Source: CAWKMN01 sp963850765 (GTDB lineage: Bacteria > Chloroflexota > Anaerolineae > Aggregatilineales > Aggregatilineaceae). From it: a DNA stretch of 64,000 bases. This document shows, one piece after another, positions 9,412 to 16,739 of the stretch (positions are counted from its first letter, which is position 1; every line of letters starts with the position of its first letter). The notes under the pieces were generated by a model that saw only the letters and a program-made list of their open reading frames with translations, ran no database searches and was not told the origin of the DNA. The translations under genes and the position numbers were made by a program. Where the stretch lies: positions 1 to 64,000 of the forward strand of contig CAWKMN010000011.1 in NCBI GenBank assembly GCA_963850765.1, written 5' to 3'.

Positions 9412-9974
9412 AGCTTACGTGCTCCTTGACTACTTGGCTGTAGTTGAGGGGTATGTGGTCTCCGATGGCTTGTGTCTGGTTTGGCTGCCTGCACAAGCCT
9501 TTCCTTTTTTGGGCTGAGCTGTTTGAATCTGAACCATGTGGTTCAAGTGCAGGTTCCTTTCATAGTGTAAACCTCCTCAATTGGATTTGCGGACGGTGCA
9601 TCTCTCGCTGTGACGTGCCATTGATGTGCAAACCATAGAGAGCAGGATGGGAATTTGATTTTTTAGCGTGGCGAGAAGCTGAAGGGCAGGGTGGGTGAGC
9701 GGTGATGTCTTGGCCATGATCTGTTAAACTAATGTCCATAGGCATGCCTCCAATTCCGATCAATCACGGAGCAATCACGGATGCAATCACTTCTAATAGT
9801 ATACCACGGACCAATTCAAACGATCAATACGGGTCCATTAACGCTATTATGTACCGTGCGTTTGATGGTACAGGATGGACTGAGGATAAAAAGGATACGA
9901 TATTAGTATCGATATCTGGATGCGTTCTCTGCCTCAAGAGCACTGGATTACCTGTCCAACATCTGTTTCTGAAG
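9412..9974. other. AT-richer intergenic region between replication gene and regulator
   Basis: No convincing gene. Short open frames on both strands lack family features. The stretch 9720-9990 is noticeably richer in A and T than its surroundings and contains the direct repeats at 9761-9790. Its position upstream of the replication gene is where an element origin or control region would be expected. Confidence 0.4.
9761..9790. repeat. Three direct CAATCAC repeats (iteron- or operator-like)
   Basis: CAATCACGGA at 9761, again at 9772, and CAATCAC at 9784 occur at 11-12 base spacing, about one helical turn, in the AT-richer region before the replication gene. This is the look of short iterons or a regulator binding array. 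The small copy number keeps confidence low. Confidence 0.4.
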
Positions 9975-10368
9975 TTAAGAGTTCATATTCATATCGGCGA
10001 GTGCCGCGACCTGATTAATCGCGATCTTGCGATGCTCGTCACTCTGCAAGTCGCCGGAACTCCAAGCAGCAAGGCCATCTCATCGAAGTGAGATCGGCGC
10101 GAGTCATGTGGTCCCCAGGGTTGAGGGAAAGAAATAGCGAATTGGCTTTGCAAGGACACGACTGGGACAACAAGAGCAGCGTAGTGGCGTCCGGTTGCAT
10201 GCTGCCATTCTCCATGTCGGAGACCGCAGCTTGTCTCCGTTCGATAAGCTGTGCGAGTTGTTTTTGACTTATGCCGCGCTCTTCACGGGCTTCACGGATG
10301 CGCTGGCCGAGTGCCAAGGTGAAGGGTGTTGGAAGCGGATCTTGGGGCGAAATTCGCGGTTCGGACAT
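9975..10368 (-). pseudogene. XRE-family helix-turn-helix regulator, frameshifted
   Basis: From ATG 10368 the protein reads MSEPRISPQDPLPTPFTLAL, then GQRIREAREERGISQKQLAQ and RRQAAVSDMENGSMQPDATT, a complete Cro/C1-type HTH with the usual 'R..RG.SQ..LA' and 'S..E.G...P' landmarks. After LLLLSQ the frame breaks; other frames carry plausible continuation (RYFFPSTLGT and a natural ending SDEHRKIAINQVAALADMNM, TAA at 9975-9977). At least two shifts are needed. It lies upstream of the replication gene on the same strand and probably controls it and/or the recombinases. The uninterrupted frame from this start ends at 10039. Confidence 0.6.
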
Positions 10369-10391
10369 GGTCCAAATCCTCTCAAAAGAGC

Positions 10392-10420
10392 TTGTACTGC
10401 GGATGCAATCATGGTACAAT
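10392..10420 (+). promoter_or_regulatory. Promoter with overlapping inverted repeat TTGTAC...GTACAA
   Basis: TTGTAC (10392-10397), 17 bases, TACAAT (10415-10420) is a good sigma-70-type promoter pointing right toward the recombinases. The same bases form an inverted repeat TTGTAC/GTACAA, so it may also be the operator of the XRE regulator, whose start codon is 24 bases to the left. Its -10 is preceded by TGG, like the elements at 1691 and 43547. Confidence 0.45.
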
Positions 10421-10526
10421 AAGTATACGCATAGCGGATCGTCATGTCAACAGAATCGCAGTGGGTGACGCTCTCAAGCTCGTAAATCAAACCCCTGCAC
10501 TTCTTCGAAATGCTTTCCAAAATGCG

Positions 10527-10557
10527 GCCGGGGCTGCGTTAGCGGCGCAACCCCGGC
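10527..10557. repeat. Strong inverted repeat between regulator and recombinases
   Basis: GCCGGGG-c-TGCG, a seven-base loop, then CGCA-a-CCCCGGC: an 11-pair stem with one mismatch. No T-tract follows on either strand, so it is not a standard terminator. It could be an RNA hairpin in the recombinase leader or a recombination-associated structure. Confidence 0.5.
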
Positions 10558-10675
10558 AGTGGCATCACAATCTTGTCCGGGATTGGTCTGCCTAAGCCTC
10601 CATTGTAATGGGGCCATGGCAGGCCCGCAACATGGAGGTGGTCCCCGTGAAAATCTTCCGTACTCCTCTTTCAGG

Positions 10676-10690
10676 CCGTAAGCATTCTGG
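10676..10690 (-). repeat. CCAGAATGCTTACGG motif, copy 5
   Basis: Reverse-complement copy, full 15 bases, ending 16 bases before the start codon of the first serine recombinase. Confidence 0.7.
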
Positions 10691-10705
10691 CCGAGGCGGT
10701 GGCGT

Positions 10706-11050
10706 ATGAGCAGCCAACGCGCGGCACTCTACATTCGGACCTCAACCGACACCGAAAATCAGGCGCTGGACTTCCAGAACAGCCAACTCAGCGAATACGC
10801 CGACTTGAACAACTATGATGTCGTCTATGTCTACCATGACGCGGGGTCGGATCTCTCCGTCGACCGTCCCGGACTACAGCGTCTGCTGGCAGACGCCGAG
10901 GCGGGCCGCTTCGACACGGTGCTCACGCTTGATGCGGCCCGTCTATCCCCCGATGGCCATCTGTTCCAGGACCTCTTCAACCGGTTGGGCCGACTGGTGG
11001 GCCTGATCTTTGTCCTTTACGAGAAGCGGCCAAAGGAAGGCTATCGATGA
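10706..11050 (+). CDS. Stand-alone serine recombinase catalytic domain
   Basis: The 114-residue protein is little more than a resolvase/invertase catalytic domain: AALYIRTSTDTENQALDFQN carries the nucleophilic Ser in the usual Y-x-R-x-S context, and DRPGLQRLLADAEAGRFDTV and LDAARLSPDG follow, with the Arg of the 'RLS' block present. It stops right after the domain, with no DNA-binding or zinc/recombinase domain. The stop overlaps the ATG of the next recombinase by four bases (ATGA), so the two are translationally coupled. It may be a partner subunit of that protein, or the product of a shortened gene. Start ATG 10706 follows a GAGGCGG ribosome site. Confidence 0.75.
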   Translation: MSSQRAALYIRTSTDTENQALDFQNSQLSEYADLNNYDVVYVYHDAGSDLSVDRPGLQRLLADAEAGRFDTVLTLDAARLSPDGHLFQDLFNRLGRLVGLIFVLYEKRPKEGYR

Positions 11051-12317
11051 CCCCCCGACGCGCTGCGGCTTATGTCCGCGTGTCCTCCCGTGACGAATCA
11101 ACCGATGGGCGGAGCCTGGAGGAACAGGAGAAGCAGATCCGGGCGTATGCCAAGACCCACGGCTACGCCATCGTGCAGGTCTACCAGGACAGGCTCAACA
11201 CCGCCAACGATAGCTGGCCGGGTCTGGCGCGGCTGCTGTTGGATTCGCAGACCGGGATGTTCAGTGCCGTAATCCTTATGGACGCTTCACGCCTGTTCCA
11301 TAACCCTATTCTTGCCGGCCGCTACGCTGACGAACTGCGCGATAAGCTCAAGGTAGAGATTGTCTTCGTCCTTCCGTCCGCGCCAGTGCCGGCCGATCTC
11401 ATCCCGGAAACCCTCAACGAGCTGTTCGATGACTACGTGCGCTATGAACTTCGCCTGCGGACCACCCTTGGCAAGCAGGCGCGGGCCCAGCGGGGTCTGT
11501 TCAATGGCACCCTGCCCTTCGGCTACACGCGGGGCGACGACGGCGCACCCGTGCCTCACCCGACCAACTCGGTGGGGTTGATCCAGGCCTTTAACCTTTA
11601 TTCGACGGGCCAGCTACAGCGATGCCCAGATTGCCGAGCTGCTCAACCGGGACGGTTATCGCACCACGGGCAACTGGGGCCAGCGTCCGTTCACGAAGGA
11701 CACGGTCAACCGCATTCTCCAGAACCCCTTTTATCTGGGTCTGGCCAAGTACAAAGAGGAAACGTTTCCTGGGCTGCATCCGGCCCTCATCGATCAGGGA
11801 CTCTTCGACGAATGCCAGGAGGTTCGCGCTCAACGAGCCAGGCCGCGGACCGTCGGAAGCGCAGAAGCGCGCGTATCCCCTGGCCAGAATGGCCCGCTGC
11901 AGCACGTGTGGGTTGACCCTCCGCTGCAGCTCGACGCAGAGCCAGGGTGGCTGGCGCTACTACCGGCATACCGCCCACGAGCGCGGCTATGATTGCGCCG
12001 TCACCGGACAAGATGGTGCGTGCCGACCTGCTGGAGCAGCAGTGGGCCGGCCTTCTCTCGACGCGTCCAGCTTCCCGAGGAATGGCAGCAGCGTCTTCAG
12101 GGACTGCGTCGCGAATGCCGGTCAGCTCGGACGCAGACCTGGGGGCGCTGTGGACTGCCGCGACCCTGGAGGAACAGCGTACCATCACTGCAGCAGTTGC
12201 TGAAAGCCTTGTATGTGGATGTGCAGCAGGGAAAAATCGTGGCCATTGAGCCACAACCGGACGCCAAAGCCGCTGTTTACCGGCTCCAATCTGGTCCCTG
12301 GCGTGACGGTACGATGA
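11047..12317 (+). CDS. Large serine recombinase (frameshifted)
   Basis: MTPRRAAAYVRVSSRDESTD opens the catalytic domain (Ser in VRVSS), followed by LARLLLDSQTGMFSAVILMD and ASRLFHN. The recombinase domain follows: AQRGLFNGTLPFGYT, then in a shifted frame SYSDAQIAELLNRDGYRTTG, FTKDTVNRILQNPFYLGLAK and HPALIDQGLFDECQ. A zinc-ribbon piece (MARCSTCGLTLRC, then RYYRHTAHERGYDC) and a helical tail (VQLPEEWQQRLQGL, LLKALYVDVQQGKIVAIEP) complete the order expected for large serine integrases/transposases. Frames change near 11605, 11850, 12005, 12060 and 12180; the first is repaired by dropping one base. The end at TGA 12315-12317 assumes one more shift. Coupled to the small recombinase upstream. Confidence 0.75.
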
Positions 12318-12420
12318 AAAGTACAAGCACGGGAGAGCCGGGTGAACCACTCGGCTCTCGACGCGCTGTTGAGTTCCGGTTCAGTAACCTGCCCCATTCA
12401 CCCCCTCAAGGAAACCCTCT

Positions 12421-12667
12421 CATGACCTCCACTCCGAATACAGCCCCTCCAATCTCCTACTGCCCGCCCGCATCGGAAACCATCGACCGCTTCGCCTATA
12501 CCGTCTGTGCCACGCTCGGCCAGCAGGTCGATGAAAGCTACCAATCGCGCGATGTCGTCCGTGGATTCGCCGATTTCATCAAACTCATGACGGCCGTCTA
12601 CGCCGAGAGCCTCAACCAGCCGCCTGCCAACCTGCTTGACAATCTCGAGCGAGTGAGGCTAGGCTGA
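12421..12667 (+). CDS. Small hypothetical protein between recombinases
   Basis: An 81-residue protein (MTSTPNTAPPISYCPPASET, then RFAYTVCATLGQQVDE and GFADFIKLMTAVYAESLNQP) with an AAGGAAA ribosome site before ATG 12421. It has a Pro/Thr-rich start and two probable helices. No family is recognised. It sits alone between the second and third recombinases, so it is likely an accessory gene of the element; the hairpin at 12687 lies just downstream. Confidence 0.5.
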
Positions 12668-12686
12668 GTGCATCTGTAAACGTGAA

Positions 12687-12712
12687 CGCCGAGGTGGTGC
12701 TGCACCCCGGCG
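12687..12712. repeat. Inverted repeat after the small hypothetical gene
   Basis: CGCCGAGGTG, six-base loop, CACCCCGGCG: ten-base arms with a single mismatch. No T-tract, so termination would be Rho-like at best. It resembles the GC-rich hairpin at 10527 in position (before a recombinase) though not in sequence. Confidence 0.45.
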
Positions 12713-12831
12713 CTCGGGCCGATGCACTAGGCTGAGTAGCGCACCGACTGCTGACAAACTCTAACCGGTCGGGTGGTCTGCTGCTACTGTCTTGCCCTCG
12801 TATCCACCGCACTGCCTACAAGGAGTCTGTC

Positions 12832-14536
12832 ATGTCGTACCAGAAATTTGCCTCGATTCCCCCTGAGCGAACGGTGGCGCTCTGCTACATCCGCCAATCC
12901 TTTACCCGCGATGATGACGATGTCAACAGCCCGGAACGCCAGCGCGCCAACATCGAGTCCCAGGTGCAGCGTAAGGGCTGGACCGCCGAATGGTATGAGG
13001 ACGTCGGCGGCCACAAGTCAGGCCGCAAAGAGGATAACCGTCCCGAATGGCTGCGGCTGAAAGCCCGCCTGGGTGATCCGGATGTGGTGGCGCTGGTGGC
13101 CAATGACATGTCACGCCTGCATCGCAAAGGCTGGCGGGTGGGGGACCTCATCGATCACCTGGAACGGCACGATGTCGCGCTGGTGCTGGCTGCACCCAAT
13201 CGTGAGGTGGATACGTCCACACCGCTGGGCCGCATGTTCATCCAGTTCGGCGCGATTGTGGACGAGTACTACGCGGAGGACATCTCGCAGCGCGCCAAAG
13301 ACAGCGTGCAGTATCGTAAGGCGCGCGGCATCAGCATCGGCAAGCCACCGTTCGGAACGTTCCGGAATAAGGAGGGTCGTCTTGAACCCTCACCGCACGG
13401 CGCGTGGCTGCTGCCCAACGGCCGCTTTGCAGACGGCACGGCGGACAACCCACCCGAAGACGGGGCGATCTGGCGGGCCTACTTTGAATGTGCCCGCTAC
13501 ATCCTGACGCTGTATGCCGAAGAAGATATGGGCTATGAGAACGTCGCCTACCGGCTGAATCAGGAAGGCTGGCCGTTCTGCGACCGCCGCAAGCATGTCC
13601 GCGCCCATTGACCGCGAGGACGTCCGGCGGGTGCTGGGGGCATGGCCGGAATATGGTGGGTTCATCTTGGCCAGAAAAGCAAGACCGCAAAGCCTATGAA
13701 GACCTCAACCTCGATGAACTGCCCTTCGACGAGGAGCGGGCCGTCTTTCCGCTCAGCCTGCTCATGGCCGTCGCCACCATCCGCAAGAGCCGCTCGCGCA
13801 AGCCGGTCGATCATGGCGTCAACCTCGAGACCTACCCCTATGCGCTGACCAACATCACCTACTGCGCCCACTGCGAAAAGCAAGCGGAGGAGCAGCACGA
13901 TCTCCGGCTGCGAGCACCTGGGCGGGATCAACATGAACGGCACACGGCGCTACCGCCATAAAGCCGGTGTCTCCTGTGGCACGACCAACCGCTCTGTGCC
14001 GTGCACCGAGTATGAAGCGGATGTTCGCGTCTGCTCAAGCTGCTGACCATCACCCCCGAAGCGCTGGAGTACATGACCGAACTGGCCATCCAGGCGGACC
14101 TGGGCCACAAACCCGAACTGGGCGACAAAGACCCGGAGAAGGAGAAACGGGAAGCCATTGCCCTGTGCCAGCGGCGCATTGATGCGGCCATCAACCTGTA
14201 CAAGGATGGGCGCATCGATTACGAGGAGTATCGACCAGCTCATCGAGAAGAACGAGCGGGAAATCGCCCACTGGCAGGCGCGCACCATCGAAACGACCAA
14301 GGTCGCGATGGAACTGGCGCATGTGCATGGACGTGATCGGCAAGATCGCGCAGATGTGGGACACGGCCAGCCCGGAGTACAAGCAGGACATGGCGCGCAA
14401 CCTGTTTGAGTACCTCGTCTACGACCTGGATACCCGGCGCATCGTGGACTTCCGCCTCAAGCCGTGGGCGGACCGTTTCCTGATCCTGCGCGCGAAGCTG
14501 TATGACGATGATCCCGATGGGGTCAAGACCGGATGA
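12832..14536 (+). CDS. Large serine recombinase, third of the cluster (frameshifted)
   Basis: Begins MSYQKFASIPPERTVALCYI with the catalytic Ser in RQSFTRDDDD, then VALVANDMSRLHRKGWRVGD (second Arg block), TPLGRMFIQFGAIVDEYYAE and GISIGKPPFGTFRN. After a one-base shift near 13590 it continues APIDREDVRRVLGAWPEYGG, then QDRKAYEDLNLDELPFDEER, a zinc-ribbon (ITYCAHCEKQ ... VSCGTTNRSVPC) and a long helical tail (LLKLLTITPEALEYMTELAI; LFEYLVYDLDTRRIVDFRLK) ending in KTG. Six frame changes are needed (about 13590, 13670, 13895, 14030, 14230, 14320); the first three are each repaired by removing one base, the fourth by adding one. About 565 residues, normal for the family. Its stop lies 62 bases from tRNA-Glu, so it is the element's edge gene and the best candidate integrase. 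Confidence 0.75.
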
Positions 14537-14598
14537 TTCAGGGGAAGAATTGGGCGTAGAAAATGAAAATGCAGGCGCTCAAGGCCTGCATACGCAGA

Positions 14599-14672
14599 TG
14601 CCCCATAGGGGACTCGAACCCCTGTTTCTGCCTTGAGAGGGCAATGTCCTGGGCCGCTAGACGAATGGGGCA
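14599..14672 (-). tRNA. tRNA-Glu (CTC anticodon)
   Basis: Read on the minus strand, acceptor arms TGCCCCA/TGGGGCA pair perfectly; the anticodon arm is TTGCC-CTCTCAA-GGCAG with CTC at 34-36; the T arm is CAGGGG-TTCGAGT-CCCCT. No CCA is encoded. The 3' end faces the recombinase cluster, the usual side for element insertion at tRNA genes. No second copy of the tRNA 3' end was seen in the window, so an attachment duplicate may lie to the left of it or be absent. Confidence 0.95.
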
Positions 14673-14822
14673 TGAATGGGGTCATTATACAGGGGTCTCC
14701 AAGCGGCGTCAAGGTGAGGACGCGCAAGCACGGATGGTTCGGTTTGGCATGTTTGTACCACAAGGCTGGCGGATGGATTCAATCGAGCTCAATGATCCGG
14801 TTGATCAGCAGGCTAGTTGGAT

Positions 14823-16718
14823 TTACTCCAGCAAGTACCGGTCCACCCAGGCCGCGATGCGTTCCAGCAGATCCACCTGATGGGGACGCTCGGTGAAGGC
14901 ATGCGGCTCACGCGGGTACAGCACGAGTTCCGCCGGGACTCGATAGTACCGGAGCGCCGTGTAAAACTCGATGGCCTGCCCTGGCGGCGCGAGCTTGTCC
15001 TCGGATCCGTGAACGAGCAGCGTAGGGGTTTTGACCCGTGATACGCGGGCGATTGGCGACCGCGACCAGTGCAGGTCCAGCCGGTCGTAGACATTGGAGC
15101 CGAACATGGTGGTCTGCCACTCGCGATTGCTGACAAGACCATAATTCGATACATAGTTCGTGATACACGCCCCCGCGATGGCGCAGCGGAAACGATCCGT
15201 TTGAGTGACCGCCCAGGCGGTGAGATAGCCCCCATAGCTCCACCCGCCGATGGCGATCCGGTCCGGGTCAGCCAAACCGTCCTCGACCAGCGGATCGATC
15301 CCGGCGTAGATGTCTTGCCAATCACCCCCGCCCAGATCCCCGACGTTGGCCGCCTGAAAGGCAGGTCCCCGACCCCAACTGCCGCGCGGATTGGGCATCA
15401 AAACCAGGCACCCCCGCGCGGCCAGCAGCCGTTCCCAGGCCAGATAGTAGTCGGGCACATAGGACCACGACGGCCCACCATGGACGTGTACAAACAGCGG
15501 GTACGACTGGCCGGGGGTGTAGTCGAAGGGGTAGATCAGAAAACCCTGAACCGGGGTCTTGTCCGGGCCTGTCCAATGCCGGCTTTCGACGCGCAACGGC
15601 GGGAACGCTGCCGTATCGACGGGCAGACACGACAGCTGCTGCCAGTCACCACCATCCAACGAGCCGAGATAAATATCAGGCGGCTCAGCAAAACTCGATC
15701 GCAGGGCCACAAACCGGTGATCCCGGCTGGTGCTGATCTGCTGCGCGCCGGTCCCGTTGATAGAATAAGGACCGGACGCAAGCCGAGATACGCTTCCACT
15801 TCGCGGATCGATCCGCCCCACCACCGCGCTATCGATGTGTCGCCCGCCATAGAGAATGCCATCCGGCCGCCACTCGATCCAGGTGATGCTGTGATCGATC
15901 CCGGGTGTCAGGCAGCATGGCTCACCACCCGCGGCCGGCACGGTGAATACAGCGCCCGAAATATTACCTTCGTCGCTCATCACGCCGGACACAAATGCGA
16001 TCTGCTGGGCGTCGGGCGACCATGCCAATCGGCCGGCCTGGTGCTGAAGCGCACAGACCGGTTTCGTCGCCTGGGTTGTGGTATCGACCGTGTACAGTTG
16101 GGCGGCATACCACCCCTCCATCGGGTTGGGATGTGACCCCGCAAGCACGACCAGTGTCGTGCCATCCGGCGACAGGGCGTATTCAAAGATGTGCGTTGTG
16201 TCCGGCGTCAGGGCATGCACGCTGCCGGTATCCAGATCGCAGCGCCAGACGCGATCAAAGCGCGGATGCGCGTCCTGCACGATGGGGTCAGGATCGGGCG
16301 GTTTTTGCGAGCCGAGCGCGCCGTTGTAGAGAAACAGGATGGCGCTGCCGTCGGGCGTCCAGACTGGCGCATGCACTTCGCCGCGCAGATCGGTCAGCGG
16401 CTGGGCTTCACCGTCGCCGAGATCCGCTACAAAAAGCTGCATATCCTGCGGGTGGTTCCGGTTTGACAGAAATGCCAGACGGCGGCTGTCGGGAGACCAG
16501 CGCGGGGACAGGTTCGTGCAGTCGGCTCCGGTGATGAAGGGTTTCTGGCGGCCAGTCGCGACCTCGATCAGGTGGATTTCCTTGTGCAGCGGTGTATCTT
16601 TATCTGCCTTAAAGTGAGGGCCGTACACAAACGCGACATGCTGAGCATCGGGTGAAAGCTGCACGTCCGATGGATGATACAAACGGGACCACGCGTCGAT
16701 CGAGAACCATTCCTTCAT
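14823..16718 (-). CDS. S9-family serine peptidase (prolyl oligopeptidase / acylaminoacyl-peptidase type)
   Basis: 631 residues without signal peptide, so cytoplasmic. The N-terminal half is a PD40/WD40-like propeller (LSPDAQHVAFVYGP; LSPRWSPDSRRLAFLSNRN; APVWTPDGSAILFLYNGALG; LAWSPDAQQIAFVSG). The C-terminal alpha/beta hydrolase holds the catalytic triad: Ser about 493 in GGWSYGGY, Asp about 572 in HGSEDKLAPP, and His about 605 in REPHAF. HVHGGPSW supplies the oxyanion-hole region. It would cut short peptides or remove acylated N-terminal residues. It follows the NB-ARC gene by 21 bases on the same strand and lies near a peptide importer, so turnover of imported peptides is a likely role. Intact. 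Confidence 0.9.
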   Translation of the reverse strand: MKEWFSIDAWSRLYHPSDVQLSPDAQHVAFVYGPHFKADKDTPLHKEIHLIEVATGRQKPFITGADCTNLSPRWSPDSRRLAFLSNRNHPQDMQLFVADLGDGEAQPLTDLRGEVHAPVWTPDGSAILFLYNGALGSQKPPDPDPIVQDAHPRFDRVWRCDLDTGSVHALTPDTTHIFEYALSPDGTTLVVLAGSHPNPMEGWYAAQLYTVDTTTQATKPVCALQHQAGRLAWSPDAQQIAFVSGVMSDEGNISGAVFTVPAAGGEPCCLTPGIDHSITWIEWRPDGILYGGRHIDSAVVGRIDPRSGSVSRLASGPYSINGTGAQQISTSRDHRFVALRSSFAEPPDIYLGSLDGGDWQQLSCLPVDTAAFPPLRVESRHWTGPDKTPVQGFLIYPFDYTPGQSYPLFVHVHGGPSWSYVPDYYLAWERLLAARGCLVLMPNPRGSWGRGPAFQAANVGDLGGGDWQDIYAGIDPLVEDGLADPDRIAIGGWSYGGYLTAWAVTQTDRFRCAIAGACITNYVSNYGLVSNREWQTTMFGSNVYDRLDLHWSRSPIARVSRVKTPTLLVHGSEDKLAPPGQAIEFYTALRYYRVPAELVLYPREPHAFTERPHQVDLLERIAAWVDRYLLE

Positions 16719-16739
16719 AAAATCGCCTCATCTTGACTG

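Noticed and set aside
9732..10091. 119-codon plus-strand frame in the AT-rich region
   Set aside because: No family features, no ribosome site, and it runs into the antisense of the XRE regulator, whose own sequence is well conserved.
6714..14536. Prophage
   Set aside because: No capsid, portal, terminase, tail or lysis genes are visible; replication protein, regulator and recombinases alone fit an integrative element better.
14599..14640. Duplicate of the tRNA 3' end as attachment site within the window
   Set aside because: The T-arm word GGGGTTCGAGTCCCC was not seen a second time, so no att pair can be claimed.
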